NCBI GenBank assembly: GCA_905234495.1
Contig: CAJOHE010000001.1
Location: 162,301 to 226,300 of the forward strand
From: an uncultured Eubacterium sp.
Lineage (GTDB): Bacteria > Bacillota > Clostridia > Oscillospirales > Acutalibacteraceae
Direction of reading: 5' to 3'
Length of the DNA: 64,000 nt
This document shows, in pieces, positions 34,812 through 44,641 of the stretch. Within the stretch, counting starts at the first letter, position 1, and each line of letters begins with the position of its first letter. The notes under the pieces were generated by a model. That model made no database searches and was not told the DNA's origin. It saw only the letters and a list, made by a program, of their open reading frames with translations. The position numbers and the translations under genes are program-made.

Positions 34812-36038
34812 TTATTCAGTTCTCTGACGGCGGAAAATCGCGTCGGGCGAAACGGGAACGTCGCACTTGAAGGAATAGAGATTTGTAGCCTTGTTTGCAA
34901 CGTCGCTGTATGCCTCTTCGTCCTCGTTGTAAAGCTCTTCAACCGTGATTTTATAGGGCTTTTTGCCGGGCTCGACAACCTCGAGCTCATCGCCCTGATA
35001 GAAGCGGTTTCGCTGGTCAACGTAGAGTCTGCCGTCCTTATAATCATTAAAGAGAGCGCAGACATCCCAGTTTCTGATGTAGCCGCCCGAATCGAGCACC
35101 TGACCGTTTTTCATCTTGCCGAAATTAAAACCCGTGGTGTATTCCCTGTGGCTCATCTTTTCCATTTCGTCAAGTATCCACTGAGACGGAACAAAGTCGT
35201 CGCTCGGGTTTTGCATATACTCGTCGATTGCGTTTCTGTAGGCATAGGTCACAATCGCGGTGTAGTATTCGCTCTTGGCTCTGCCCTCGATTTTGAACGA
35301 GTCTATTCCCGCTTTAAAAAGCTCGGGAAGCCTGTCAATCATACAGAGGTCTCGCGAGTTAAAAATATAGGTGCCGTCCTCTTCCTCGTTTATCGGGAAG
35401 TACTGACCTGGGCGCGTTTCCTCGACAAGGTGGTACTTCCACCTGCAGGGCTGAGCGCAGTCGCCGCGGTTCGGGTCTCTGCCAACCATATAGTCGGAAA
35501 GGATACACCTGCCCGAAAAACTCATACACATTGAGCCGTGAATAAAGGTTTCAATCTCGAGGTTCGGGTTGGTCTTATCCCTGATTTCCCTTATCTCGTC
35601 AAGAGAAAGTTCCCTTGCGGTAACAATTCTCTTTGCGCCGAGGTCGTAGAGAGTATTCGCCGTCTGATAATTTACTATGCCGACCTGAGTTGACATATGA
35701 ATATCAACATCGGGCGCATATTTTTTGGCAAGCTCCATAACTCCGATATCCGCGATAATAAACGCGTCAACGCCGATGGAAGCGGCATATTTTATAAAAT
35801 CGGGAAGCTCGTCAAGCTCGTTATTTCGCGGCAGAGTGTTGCAGGTGAGATACACCTTTTTGCCAATTGAATGGGCAAGGACGACCGCGTCTTTCAGCTC
35901 GTCGGCGCTGAAGTTTGACGGATTTGAGCGCATACCGAACTGCGTTCCCGCAAGGTACACCGCGTCCGCACCGAATTTCAGCGCTAGCTTTAATCTTTCA
36001 AAGTCACCGCAGGGTGACAACAGTTCAACTTTTCTCAT
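34812..36038 (-). CDS. U32-family peptidase-like tRNA hydroxylation protein (TrhP-like)
   Basis: Starts RKVELLSPCGDFERLKLAL and has the U32 signature ETFIHGSMCMSFSGRC, followed by RGDCAQPCRWKY, with four conserved cysteines that bind an iron-sulfur cluster. This matches the TrhP (YegQ/YrrO) branch, which makes 5-hydroxyuridine at tRNA position 34 with prephenate as a cofactor source. 408 aa is right for the longer, YrrO-type paralogue. The older annotation as a collagenase-like protease is probably wrong for this branch. Its ATG overlaps the mltG stop. Confidence 0.88.
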   Translation of the reverse strand: MRKVELLSPCGDFERLKLALKFGADAVYLAGTQFGMRSNPSNFSADELKDAVVLAHSIGKKVYLTCNTLPRNNELDELPDFIKYAASIGVDAFIIADIGVMELAKKYAPDVDIHMSTQVGIVNYQTANTLYDLGAKRIVTARELSLDEIREIRDKTNPNLEIETFIHGSMCMSFSGRCILSDYMVGRDPNRGDCAQPCRWKYHLVEETRPGQYFPINEEEDGTYIFNSRDLCMIDRLPELFKAGIDSFKIEGRAKSEYYTAIVTYAYRNAIDEYMQNPSDDFVPSQWILDEMEKMSHREYTTGFNFGKMKNGQVLDSGGYIRNWDVCALFNDYKDGRLYVDQRNRFYQGDELEVVEPGKKPYKITVEELYNEDEEAYSDVANKATNLYSFKCDVPVSPDAIFRRQRTE

Positions 36039-37291
36039 TAATAGCTCAAATAAGGCGCATAGGTTGCAACCTTTTCCTTGAATTCTGCATAGGTGTCGGC
36101 TGTGTACATCTCGCCGTCCTTATCGTGGAAGAAATAGAGTGCATCGGTATTATCGGGATAAAGCGCCGCGTCTATTGCCTGTAAACCGGGGTTACAGATA
36201 GGACCTGCGGGAAGACCGATAACCGTTGACGATGAGCCCGTGCTGTAGTACTTGAGATAATAATCTGCAGTATGGGCAGACGTTGATGAAAGCGAAGGCG
36301 CAACCTTGTTGTTGATATAGTCGCTTGTGGATTCGCAGCCGAGTGATGGATAGTTTACCTTGTCGCTCAGACGGTTGTGAATTATACCCGAGATAACCTT
36401 CATCTGGTCTTCATTACCCGCTTCGCACTGAATAATTGATGCGATAATGATGATATCGTGCATACTGTAGCCAAGCTCTTCCGCACGCTCTCTGTAGGTC
36501 TTGTCTATCCTGTTTTCGCCGTTTTCAAGAAGCTTCTTGATTACGGATGAGGAACTCTCGCCCACATAGAAATCGTAGGTATCCGGGAAGAGATAGCCCT
36601 CAAGCCTGTACGGTACTTCTTCTTTGGACTCAAGGTCCTTAACGAGCGAATAGGAATAGTCGACCGTGTCGATAGCGGAAAGAAGCGCCGCCTTGTCGCA
36701 CACGTCGTTTTCAACAAGCTTGTCCACTATTTCAGGCGTGGTATAGCCCTCGGGAAAAACGAGGCGGACAGTCTCTGCCGTCTGAGCGTTTCCGTGAAGA
36801 GCGTCGAGCATTCCCTCAAGTCCCATCTTACCGTTGAGATAATATATACCGGGCTCGTAGGGTGCGCCTACATATGCCTCTCTGAATTTAGCGAAAAGCT
36901 TGCAGAAATACTTGCACTTTATTAGGCCGTTGTCTGCAAGCATATCAACGGCTTTATCGGTTGTGTCTATGGATTCGTCAATGCTGACGGTAACGTTTGA
37001 GCTGGTTTTGGTTATTGCAAGAACGTCGTTTATGCAGAAAACGGCATAGACGGACAGAATCATTGACAGAGCAATAACCACAATAAAAAACAGATACGTT
37101 TTGCCGACACCCGAATTCTTCTTTCTGACTATCGGCTTTTTCTTTGCAGCGGAAACCGAGTGGGACGCTTCGTTTGCATCCTCACCGCCGTCGCTGTTTG
37201 AAACGTTTGTAAAATAGACATCGCTGTCATCTCCTGCAGTTGTTACAGGATTGATACCCGTTTCATTAAGTTTGAACTCGTTTGTATCCAT
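36038..37291 (-). CDS. mltG: Endolytic peptidoglycan transglycosylase MltG
   Basis: YceG/MltG family lytic transglycosylase that cuts nascent glycan strands and sets their length. An acidic, Asn-rich cytoplasmic tail of about 70 residues and a basic KKKPIVRKK stretch precede one membrane helix (about 72-97), then a LysM-like region and the catalytic domain. The active-site Glu is in IIIASIIQCEAGN, with SGIIHNRL and YPSLGCESTSDYI downstream where the family has NRL and LQSDPTVxY. 417 aa is normal. It is preceded by the folate gene by 17 nt. Confidence 0.92.
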   Translation of the reverse strand: MDTNEFKLNETGINPVTTAGDDSDVYFTNVSNSDGGEDANEASHSVSAAKKKPIVRKKNSGVGKTYLFFIVVIALSMILSVYAVFCINDVLAITKTSSNVTVSIDESIDTTDKAVDMLADNGLIKCKYFCKLFAKFREAYVGAPYEPGIYYLNGKMGLEGMLDALHGNAQTAETVRLVFPEGYTTPEIVDKLVENDVCDKAALLSAIDTVDYSYSLVKDLESKEEVPYRLEGYLFPDTYDFYVGESSSSVIKKLLENGENRIDKTYRERAEELGYSMHDIIIIASIIQCEAGNEDQMKVISGIIHNRLSDKVNYPSLGCESTSDYINNKVAPSLSSTSAHTADYYLKYYSTGSSSTVIGLPAGPICNPGLQAIDAALYPDNTDALYFFHDKDGEMYTADTYAEFKEKVATYAPYLSY

Positions 37292-37308
37292 ATTTTCCTC
37301 CGTACAGA

Positions 37309-37845
37309 CTAATCGGTTATAACTAAGCTAACCGGAATGTCGTATTCATCAGCAGGTAGATTTTCCTGAATCAATTCATTATAACACAAACCGACTGAAA
37401 TATAAAAGAAATTTTTTAAAAATCTGTCATAATATCCGCCGCCGTAACCGAGACGGTAGTTCTTTTTATCAAAGCACACGGCGGGTACAACGCAAATAGA
37501 GGACGAAAAATCCGTTACCTCTTTGCAGCTTTCATCTGGCTCGCGAAGGGAAAAAGAGCCCGCTTTCAAATCCGCAGTTGAGGTTATGAAATAGTATTTC
37601 ATATGCCCGTTTTTATCAAGGCATTTCGGAAGAGCGACTTTCTTTCCCTCGCTCAGAGCGGCGGAAATGACCTCGTCGCAGTTTACCTCGTCGGGCAGAG
37701 CCGCGTATAAAAGCACGGTCTTAGCGTTCTTATACTCTTCAAGCTCGGTCAGCCGCCTGCAGATTTCTCTATCCTTTTGTTCTTTGTTTTCAACGCTTTT
37801 TCTTTTTGCTATAAGCGCCTTTCTGAGCTCGCTTTTTACTGACAT
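37309..37845 (-). CDS. 5-formyltetrahydrofolate cyclo-ligase
   Basis: MTHFS family (YgfA/YqgN). It converts 5-formyl-THF to 5,10-methenyl-THF with ATP. The N-terminal KSELRKALIAKRKSV helix, VLLYAALPDEVNCDE and the C-terminal GYGGGYYDRFL nucleotide/substrate motif are all present. 178 aa is typical. The start overlaps the end of the DJ-1/PfpI gene by 10 nt. Confidence 0.93.
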   Translation of the reverse strand: MSVKSELRKALIAKRKSVENKEQKDREICRRLTELEEYKNAKTVLLYAALPDEVNCDEVISAALSEGKKVALPKCLDKNGHMKYYFITSTADLKAGSFSLREPDESCKEVTDFSSSICVVPAVCFDKKNYRLGYGGGYYDRFLKNFFYISVGLCYNELIQENLPADEYDIPVSLVITD

Positions 37846-38375
37846 TGAATTGCGTGTTTAAGAGTTGCGGCAACGCCCGTGCCAACGATGGTTTTTACGA
37901 TTTCAAGACCGAATTCCGTGGCAACGCCCGCGCCTCTTGCGGTGATAATATTTGTATCGGTTACAACGTATTTATCGGAAAGCTTAGCGCCCTTCATTGA
38001 ATCCTCAAAGCCCGGGAAGCAGATTGCCTCCTTGCCGTCGAGAAGTCCTTTGTGACCGAGGATTGAGGGTGCGGCGCAGATTGCGCAGATAAGCTTGTAA
38101 TTGTCGTTTGCGATGTCGATGCACTTCTGAACAACGTCCGACTTTTCAAGATTGAGCGCACCGGGCATACCGCCGGGAAGAATCACGGCGTCAATATTAT
38201 CATATTCAATTTCGTCGGGCGATATATCGGATTTTGCCGTAACGCCGTTTGAGGACGTTACATATTCCCCTGTCACGCCGACAGTAAGCACGTCAAGCTT
38301 TACTCTTCTGAGCATATCAAGCGGCGCCATAGCCTCAACGATTTCAAATCCGTCTGCCAAAAACAAATAAATCAT
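37836..38375 (-). CDS. DJ-1/PfpI family protein
   Basis: A flavodoxin-like DJ-1 superfamily protein of the YajL/ThiJ branch. The nucleophile Cys is in ICAICAAPSILG at the nucleophile elbow, the acidic partner is in FLADGFEIVEA, and a conserved GGMPGA segment and ITARGAG are present. Family roles include deglycase or chaperone activity, which are debated. The ATG at 38375 has AAGGAG eight bases upstream and is used instead of the TTG at 38381 (179 aa). Confidence 0.9.
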   Translation of the reverse strand: MIYLFLADGFEIVEAMAPLDMLRRVKLDVLTVGVTGEYVTSSNGVTAKSDISPDEIEYDNIDAVILPGGMPGALNLEKSDVVQKCIDIANDNYKLICAICAAPSILGHKGLLDGKEAICFPGFEDSMKGAKLSDKYVVTDTNIITARGAGVATEFGLEIVKTIVGTGVAATLKHAIQCQ

Positions 38376-38377
38376 AG

Positions 38378-38842
38378 TCAATTCTCCTTACAAATCATAA
38401 GATAGGGCTTTTTTAATACTGAGCCCTCAAACAGATATTCTTTTATTTCGTCGCTTTCATCGAAGGTTATTGACGAAAGCTCTGCGCGGTCTGTAAACCC
38501 GCGTTTTTTGTAGTAATCTTCAAGCTTATTTGTCGCGGGTATCAGGCATAGTTTTGGATAGTTTTCCCTGCAGTATTCAAGTATTCTGCTCATATCCCCT
38601 TTATTTCTGCGCGACTTAAAGGTTGAAGCGGCGTAGATATACCCCGCCCTTTCGCCGTCAATTTCGCAGTCGACGAGGAATAGCATTGAATAAAGCTTTC
38701 CGTCCTCTGACAAAGCTATGCAGGTTTTATTTATGCAGTTTTCAAGGAAGAACACAACTTCCTCCTCGCTGTCGCCGAAAGCCTCGCGCCACAGCAATAT
38801 TATCTGCTTACCGTCTTCAAATTCACATACTTTAACCGACAT
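38378..38842 (-). CDS. GNAT-family N-acetyltransferase
   Basis: A small acetyltransferase-like protein. The central strand GYIYAASTFKSRRNKGDMSRIL corresponds to motif A with a degenerate Q/RxxGxG/A loop, and LEDYYKKRGF is the usual GNAT motif B. Such proteins next to DUF2156 genes are common in Clostridia. The substrate is unknown. The ATG at 38842 is chosen; a GTG four codons upstream is also possible. It overlaps the DUF2156 gene. Confidence 0.8.
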   Translation of the reverse strand: MSVKVCEFEDGKQIILLWREAFGDSEEEVVFFLENCINKTCIALSEDGKLYSMLFLVDCEIDGERAGYIYAASTFKSRRNKGDMSRILEYCRENYPKLCLIPATNKLEDYYKKRGFTDRAELSSITFDESDEIKEYLFEGSVLKKPYLMICKEN

Positions 38843-39728
38843 ATTTTGCAACACTCTTTTTCAGAATTATTTCGGGGTTATAGGAAAGCTTAGCCTTGCG
38901 AAGTCCCTCAATTCCGAGGTCTTCCTCACGGTTTACGTACTTGTAGTCCATAAGGCAGTTTTTGGTGAATTCCTGATTGATTATCGCGTACGCGCCCTGA
39001 ATGTCTGCCGGAGCTTTTTCAAAATGGGTAACGAAACACTCGTCGCTGAGCCTCTCTCCGAAAGTATAGGCAATCGCTTTGCCGGAAACTCTGAGAATAC
39101 CGCCGACAAAACCGAGTTTCTCGTAATTCTCAATAGCGGTAAGCACTGCTTCAAATTCCATTGAATAATCGCGCTCGCCGTCAGCGTCGCTGCGTTCGTT
39201 TATCCACTGAGTGTGAAGGTTTATACAGTCGGAAATATTATCCTTTGTTATAATCTCAAAGCTCCAGTCGGGATTATTCTTTTTGAAATTTGTAATGTGA
39301 TTGCGCTTTGAATGATACTTTTTACCGCTGAGCGACGCCATATTTTCCGTAAGATATATGTAATCGCTCGAGCCGTCGTTTGTTGAATACTCAAACATAT
39401 CAGGAAAATACTCGTCGAGCATATCGCGATACTGAGCGGTGACGCCGAAGAGAACGGGGGTAATACCGTTTGACTTTGCGTCGTCGATAATCACCTGAAC
39501 GGCTTCCTTGAAATCGCCATGCCCTATGGGCAGAGCGTAGGCAATCCTGTCGCCCCTTCCCCATTTGCAGATAAAGAAATCCTTGTATCTGCAGATTACG
39601 GTTGTGTATGCAGTCGCCCAGATATAGAGATTGCCGAAGGTGTATTCGCAGTTAAAACTGTCTGCATATTTAAAGCATTCGTCAACCCACTGTTTATCGC
39701 TTATTTCAGGCTTTTTAAAATCTAACAT
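38832..39728 (-). CDS. DUF2156 protein (phosphatidylglycerol lysyltransferase C-terminal-like)
   Basis: 298 aa, all in the DUF2156/LPG_synthase_C fold, which is two GNAT-like lobes as in MprF and FemX proteins. Recognisable segments are NCEYTFGNLYIW near the N-terminus, SGKKYHSKRNHITNFKKNNPDW, and YKYVNREEDLGIEGLRKAKLSYNP near the C-terminus. There is no membrane domain, so it is not a full MprF. A role as an aminoacyl- or acyltransferase is inferred from fold only. It overlaps both tmk and the GNAT gene. Confidence 0.88.
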   Translation of the reverse strand: MLDFKKPEISDKQWVDECFKYADSFNCEYTFGNLYIWATAYTTVICRYKDFFICKWGRGDRIAYALPIGHGDFKEAVQVIIDDAKSNGITPVLFGVTAQYRDMLDEYFPDMFEYSTNDGSSDYIYLTENMASLSGKKYHSKRNHITNFKKNNPDWSFEIITKDNISDCINLHTQWINERSDADGERDYSMEFEAVLTAIENYEKLGFVGGILRVSGKAIAYTFGERLSDECFVTHFEKAPADIQGAYAIINQEFTKNCLMDYKYVNREEDLGIEGLRKAKLSYNPEIILKKSVAKYVG

Positions 39729-40393
39729 TTTTCAAGTTCCCTGTTTATCACGGTTATGATTTTGTTATGTATTTCTTCTATCGGGAGGGGCTCGCCGTTT
39801 TCGGCGCAGGAAATAATCTCCCAGCCTTGCTTTTCAGCCGTATAAAGCGCGGAAGTTCTGCACTTTTTAAGGAATTCAACGTTCGCCTCGTGGACGTCCT
39901 TCTTGCCCTCGTCGCCCTTGTATCTGCCCGTCATAAGCCTCTGGGAAATCTCAATAGGCATATCGAGATAGATTACAAGATCGGGCTTTGGTATGCCGAT
40001 TTTTTCATACTCAAAATCAGCCGACCATTCAAGATATTCGTCCCACTCAGCCCTGTCAAGCTTTTCCATCTGATAGATGGAATTTGACGTGGCATATCTG
40101 TCGGCAAGGATAACGGTACCTTTTTTATACTCCTTCTCCCAGCCGAGCTTATATGAGGCAAAGCGGTCAACGGCGTAAAACGCGCCCGCAGCATAGGCGT
40201 TAACATCGTCCGCGCTTCTGCCGAACTTTCCGTCAAGATACATTTTTACAAGCGTGCTTGACGGGCTGTCGTAGTCGGGAAGCTTGATTTTTTTATAATC
40301 AACCCCCGACTCGTCAAAATAATTTTCAACGAGAGCGGTCTGTGTAGATTTGCCGCTGCCGTCAAGTCCTTCAATTATTATCAGTTTCGACAT
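39722..40393 (-). CDS. tmk: Thymidylate kinase
   Basis: Phosphorylates dTMP to dTDP. The P-loop is EGLDGSGKSTQT, the DR motif is in ILADRYATSN, and the lid region is near MTGRYKGDEGKKDVHE. The frame is open upstream to 40435, but the ATG at 40393 puts the P-loop at residues 8-15 and has GGTGGAGAG upstream (223 aa). It overlaps the end of the DUF896 gene. Confidence 0.93.
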   Translation of the reverse strand: MSKLIIIEGLDGSGKSTQTALVENYFDESGVDYKKIKLPDYDSPSSTLVKMYLDGKFGRSADDVNAYAAGAFYAVDRFASYKLGWEKEYKKGTVILADRYATSNSIYQMEKLDRAEWDEYLEWSADFEYEKIGIPKPDLVIYLDMPIEISQRLMTGRYKGDEGKKDVHEANVEFLKKCRTSALYTAEKQGWEIISCAENGEPLPIEEIHNKIITVINRELEKC

Positions 40394-40598
40394 TGTGCTT
40401 TCTCTCCACCTTTGTCTTATTACCTTTTTCGTCAACTAAATAGGTGTTTTCAAGCTGGCTTACAAGATTTCGGCGAACCTCGTCGACGTATTCCCTGCGA
40501 AGATTCGCCTGCTCGATTCTCTCCTCGTCGGTTAAGCCTTCGGGGGATTTCTGCTTTCTTGCAAGCTCGTTTATTCTGTCTATCTTTTCCTGTTTCAT
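40371..40598 (-). CDS. DUF896 (YnzC-like) small protein
   Basis: 75 aa. It has the DUF896 pattern RINELARKQKSPEGLTDEERIEQ followed by LRREYVDEVRRNLVSQLENTYL (quoted in part), a two-helix hairpin. Family function is unsettled; the Bacillus member lies in an SOS-regulated operon. Its ATG overlaps the rpoD stop as TGATG, so it is translationally coupled to sigma A. Confidence 0.9.
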   Translation of the reverse strand: MKQEKIDRINELARKQKSPEGLTDEERIEQANLRREYVDEVRRNLVSQLENTYLVDEKGNKTKVERKHNVETDNN

Positions 40599-41728
40599 CA
40601 GTCTAAAAAGTCCCTCAGTTTCTTGCTTCTGCTCGGATGTCTGAGCTTGCGAAGCGCCTTTGCCTCAATCTGTCTGATACGTTCACGAGTTACGTTGAAC
40701 TCTTTACCGACCTCTTCAAGGGTCTTTGGGTTACCGTCTTCAAGACCGAAGCGAAGAGAGAGAACCTTTTCCTCTCTCGGTGTGAGAGTTTTGAGAACGT
40801 CTGCAAGCTGCTCCTTGAGAAGGCTCATAGAAGCAGCGTCAGCGGGTGCGAGGGCTTCGTCGTCGGGAATAAAGTCGCCGAGATGGGAATCCTCTTCCTC
40901 GCCGATGGGCGTTTCAAGGGATACGGGTTCCTGAGCCACGCGAAGAATCTCTCTTACCTTGTCAACGGGCATTTCGAGATACTCTGCAATTTCATCGGGT
41001 GTGGGTTCCCTGCCGTTGTTGTGAAGAAGCTGGCTGTTAGCCTTCTTTACCTTGTTGATGGTTTCAACCATATGAACGGGAATACGGATAGTTCTCGCCT
41101 GGTCTGCAATAGCTCTTGTGATAGCCTGTCTTATCCACCATGTGGCATAGGTCGAAAACTTGAAGCCCTTGGTGTAGTCAAACTTATCAACAGCCTTAAT
41201 AAGACCGAGGTTACCTTCCTGAATAAGGTCAAGAAACTGCATTCCTCTGCCGACGTATCTTTTTGCGATACTTACAACAAGACGAAGGTTTGCCTCTGCA
41301 AGTCTTTTCTTAGCGTCGGGGTCGTCGTCCGCAATTCTGATTGCAAGGTCGATTTCCTCTTCGGGTGTGAGAAGCGGAACACGGCCGATTTCCTTGAGGT
41401 AAACCTTTACGGGGTCGTCCATAGCGGCGTTGTCGTTTACCGCAACGGTGTCTGCCGCGTCGGTTTCCTTAGGAAGGTCGACCTCAAGACCGATGTTGTC
41501 GAGCGCTTCGGCAGAAAGGTCGTCAATAATGTTGATGTTTGACGCGTCAATCTGCTCGTTGAGCTTTTCAAGCTCGTCAACGTCAAGGTCGAGCTCTACG
41601 ATGAGAGTGTCGATTTCCTGAGTTGAAAGGTGTCCCGTCTGCTTACCCTTTTCGATAAGCTTTTTGAAAGCGTTGTTTTTCTTTTCTTCGCTTACGGGCT
41701 GTGAGGGTGTGAGTTGAATATCCTTCAT
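40598..41728 (-). CDS. rpoD: RNA polymerase primary sigma factor (sigma-70/SigA)
   Basis: 376 aa. A region 1.1-like N-terminus of about 95 residues is followed by region 1.2 ([21 protein letters not shown]), region 2 with [19 protein letters not shown] and [16 protein letters not shown] for -10 recognition and melting, region 3, and region 4 with [30 protein letters not shown] for -35 recognition (segments quoted in part). Length and operon order dnaG-rpoD are the Firmicutes standard. TTGACA/TATAAT promoters in the window fit this factor. Confidence 0.97.
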   Translation of the reverse strand: MKDIQLTPSQPVSEEKKNNAFKKLIEKGKQTGHLSTQEIDTLIVELDLDVDELEKLNEQIDASNINIIDDLSAEALDNIGLEVDLPKETDAADTVAVNDNAAMDDPVKVYLKEIGRVPLLTPEEEIDLAIRIADDDPDAKKRLAEANLRLVVSIAKRYVGRGMQFLDLIQEGNLGLIKAVDKFDYTKGFKFSTYATWWIRQAITRAIADQARTIRIPVHMVETINKVKKANSQLLHNNGREPTPDEIAEYLEMPVDKVREILRVAQEPVSLETPIGEEEDSHLGDFIPDDEALAPADAASMSLLKEQLADVLKTLTPREEKVLSLRFGLEDGNPKTLEEVGKEFNVTRERIRQIEAKALRKLRHPSRSKKLRDFLD

Positions 41729-41743
41729 AGTAAATCTCCTCTT

Positions 41744-43507
41744 CTATGATTTATTTCCGTTTTGGTTTTTGAATGCGTTTCTGAAGCTGTCGTCATCGGC
41801 GATAACCGACTTCGACGATTTCTGCTGCTTTTCGTATTCCTCTTTGATTGTGTTGATGCACTGAATGAATTCGTTTGTCGGGTCCTTGTCCTGTTCCTTC
41901 GGCGTTCTTGCGATGATACCGGAAAGCCGTCCTATCTCATCGTTAGTGAGAACGCCGCTGAAATTGATAAGGTCGATATCAAGTCCCTGAGTAATTCTCG
42001 ATACGATTTCACGGTAGACCTTTTTTATGTAAGCCGACGAAAGCATATTCTCGTCAAGCGTGCTCAGAGCCGAAAGGTAATCGGGGTTTTTGAGAAGCAG
42101 ACCGATTATCCTCTCCTCCGCCTTAATCTGCCTTACGGAAAGATTTTCGTCGTAGCTTTGCCTGTTGTTTTTTCTGATTGAGCTTGAGACTATTTCTCTA
42201 TACTCAGAGGACTGCTGTCTTTTGTTGAATTTCCGCTTTTCGGTGTCAAGCTGGGTTTTGATGCTGACCTTTTCAACCTCGAGCTCTTTTGAAAGCCTCG
42301 TGATATACAAATCCTGTTCAATAGGGCTTGTCCTCACAAGGATTTTTATTGCCTCGTTGAGAAAATCAATCTTGCCCTGAGTTGAGTTGAGATTATACTT
42401 TGAGCGAAGTTCGTAAAGCGCGAACTCAATTTCGTTTGAAGCGCCGTCAAGCATTCCCTTGAATCTGTCGCGACCGAGATTTCTTATAATCTCATCGGGG
42501 TCCTTACCGCCCTGAAGAACGGGTATTCTCACCTTAACATCGGTGTTTTCAAAAAGCCTTATCGCTTTGTTAAGCGCTTTCTGCCCCGCCTCGTCGGCAT
42601 CGTAGGCAAGAATAACTTCCTTGGTGTACCTGCTAATGAGCCTTACCTGCTCGGCTGTAAGTGCCGTACCGCAGCCTGCAACGGCGTTGTTGAAGCCCGC
42701 CTCGTGCATAGCAATTACGTCCATATAGCCTTCGCAGAGAATCAGGTTGTCCTTGCCGCTGTCCTTGGCAAGATTAAGCGCGAATAGCTCGTTTGTCTTT
42801 TTATACACCAGTGTGTCCGCAGTATTTATATACTTGGGCTTACTGTCGTCAAGCACTCGTCCGCCGAAAGCAATCACGTTGCCCCTGACGTCGATTATCG
42901 GCGTCATAACCCTGTTTTTGAACGTGTCGTAATAGTGGTTGTTTTTGCTCTTTTTAATAACGTTGGCGTCAATCATATCGCTGATTGAAAAGCCTTTTTC
43001 CTTGAGATATTTCAGAAGCGTATCCCATTCGTTCGGCGCATAGCCGAGACCGAATTTTTTGATTGTGTTCGGCTTGAGACCTCTGTTGAGATAATAATCA
43101 AGTCCCGCTTTGCCCGCCTCGCTCATCATATATGAGTGGTAGAACTTTGCGGTTTCCCTGTTGATTTCAAGTATGCGTCTTCTCTTCTTGGCAATACTGT
43201 CGTCGAAATTCGCGTCCTGCGGCATCTGCATTCCCGCTCTTTCGGCAAGAGCTTTCACGGCGTCCATATAATCGAGATTTTCGATTTTCTTAATGAACGT
43301 TACCGCGTCGCCGCCCGCGCCGCAGCCGAAGCAGTAAAACGACTGAGTGTCGTTGTAGACGGTGAAGGACGGCGTTTTTTCATTGTGGAACGGACAGAGT
43401 CCGACCGAGGTATTGCCCCTTCTTTTCAGAGAAACATAGCCCGAAATAACATCCTCGATATCAGTCTTAAATTTTAATTCCTGTAAAAAGGATTCGTTAA
43501 GCGGCAT
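41744..43507 (-). CDS. dnaG: DNA primase
   Basis: Synthesises RNA primers at the fork. The N-terminal CHC2 zinc site is CPFHNEKTPSF then CFGCGAGG. The Toprim catalytic core holds LCEGYMDVIA, with DADEAG as the metal-binding DxD-type motif. A C-terminal helicase-binding domain follows. 587 aa is typical for Clostridia. It is 15 nt upstream of rpoD. Confidence 0.96.
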   Translation of the reverse strand: MPLNESFLQELKFKTDIEDVISGYVSLKRRGNTSVGLCPFHNEKTPSFTVYNDTQSFYCFGCGAGGDAVTFIKKIENLDYMDAVKALAERAGMQMPQDANFDDSIAKKRRRILEINRETAKFYHSYMMSEAGKAGLDYYLNRGLKPNTIKKFGLGYAPNEWDTLLKYLKEKGFSISDMIDANVIKKSKNNHYYDTFKNRVMTPIIDVRGNVIAFGGRVLDDSKPKYINTADTLVYKKTNELFALNLAKDSGKDNLILCEGYMDVIAMHEAGFNNAVAGCGTALTAEQVRLISRYTKEVILAYDADEAGQKALNKAIRLFENTDVKVRIPVLQGGKDPDEIIRNLGRDRFKGMLDGASNEIEFALYELRSKYNLNSTQGKIDFLNEAIKILVRTSPIEQDLYITRLSKELEVEKVSIKTQLDTEKRKFNKRQQSSEYREIVSSSIRKNNRQSYDENLSVRQIKAEERIIGLLLKNPDYLSALSTLDENMLSSAYIKKVYREIVSRITQGLDIDLINFSGVLTNDEIGRLSGIIARTPKEQDKDPTNEFIQCINTIKEEYEKQQKSSKSVIADDDSFRNAFKNQNGNKS

Positions 43508-43523
43508 ATCCTTCTCCTTTCAT

Positions 43524-44531
43524 TTAATCGTGCCAGAACATAGGCACAAACAAGCTGTTGAAAACCTTGAGCGCATAAGTATCGCTCATTCCCGCGATAT
43601 AGTCGCAGACGGCTCTTTCGTCGCCGTCAAGCTCTGCGATTCTTCTGTATTCGCCGGGCATTTCGTCAATATGCTTTATGTAGTATGAATAAATGCTTTT
43701 GAGCATCTCTACGGCTTTGCTTTCCTCTCCCTTGCAGACGGGGTTGGTGTATACCGCGGTGAACATAAAGTCGTGCAAATCCATAAAGGCTGCGTAAAAC
43801 TCGTCACTCATTCTGATGTTGTCATTTGTCTTGCTTGTGTTTATTACGTCGATAACCATATTGTTTATGCGCTGAGCCTTTGTCATCCCTAACTTCATAC
43901 GAAGCGAAAGCGGAATATCCTCTTCAGCCATAACGTTTGCCCTGATTGCGTCGTCAATATCGTGGTTGATATAGGCAATCTTGTCGGCAATTCTGATTAT
44001 CTGTCCCTCTAAGGTGTAGGCTTCCTCGCCCTTTGTGTGGCAGAGGATTCCGTTTTTCACCTCGTCGGTGAGGTTTAATCCCTCGCCCTCTTTCTCAAGC
44101 TTGTCGACAACCCTAACGCTCTGCTCATAGTGCTTGAAGCCTTCGGCGCAGAGACCGTCGAGCGCTCTTTCGCCCGCGTGACCGAACGGTGTGTGGCCAA
44201 GGTCATGGCCGAGAGCGATTGCCTCGGTCAAATCCTCGTTGAGCTGAAGCGCTCTCGCGATTGTTCTTGCAATCTGAGACACCTCAAGCGTGTGGGTAAG
44301 GCGGGTTCTGTAGTGGTCGCCGCTCGGGGCGAGGAACACCTGAGTCTTATGCTTGAGCCTCCTGAAGGACTGGGAATGAATAATCCTGTCCCTGTCGCGC
44401 TGAAAACAGGTACGAACCGAGCATTCCTCTTCGCTCTTGGCTCTGCCCCTTGAATTACAGGCAAGACAGGCTCTTTCGGATAATATTTTCTTTTCGTTTT
44501 CTTCTGATAAAAGTCTGATAGAATTATCCAT
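43524..44531 (-). CDS. HD-domain dGTP triphosphohydrolase-like protein
   Basis: Hydrolyses dNTPs to nucleosides and triphosphate. The HD metal motif is RLTHTLEVSQIA, then GHDLGHTPFGHAGE, and the downstream Asp in YINHDIDDA; the N-terminal QSFRRLKHKTQVF is the conserved dNTP-binding region. ATG 44531 with AAGGGTGA upstream is preferred to the distal start at 44564 (335 aa). It heads the dgt-dnaG-rpoD run, an order common in Clostridia. Confidence 0.92.
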   Translation of the reverse strand: MDNSIRLLSEENEKKILSERACLACNSRGRAKSEEECSVRTCFQRDRDRIIHSQSFRRLKHKTQVFLAPSGDHYRTRLTHTLEVSQIARTIARALQLNEDLTEAIALGHDLGHTPFGHAGERALDGLCAEGFKHYEQSVRVVDKLEKEGEGLNLTDEVKNGILCHTKGEEAYTLEGQIIRIADKIAYINHDIDDAIRANVMAEEDIPLSLRMKLGMTKAQRINNMVIDVINTSKTNDNIRMSDEFYAAFMDLHDFMFTAVYTNPVCKGEESKAVEMLKSIYSYYIKHIDEMPGEYRRIAELDGDERAVCDYIAGMSDTYALKVFNSLFVPMFWHD

Positions 44532-44595
44532 ATTATTCACCCTTTCACTATCATATACGACCAAACTTTTCTTTTTCCTTTAAAATATTTATATA

Positions 44596-44624
44596 TTGAC
44601 AAGAAATATTAAAAATAATAAAAT
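44596..44624 (+). promoter_or_regulatory. Promoter of the metallophosphoesterase gene
   Basis: TTGACA (44596-44601), 17-nt spacer, TAAAAT (44619-44624). The start near 44631 gives a very short leader containing GGGGGTGG before the ATG at 44642. Confidence 0.72.
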
Positions 44625-44641
44625 ACAAGCGGGGGTGGATT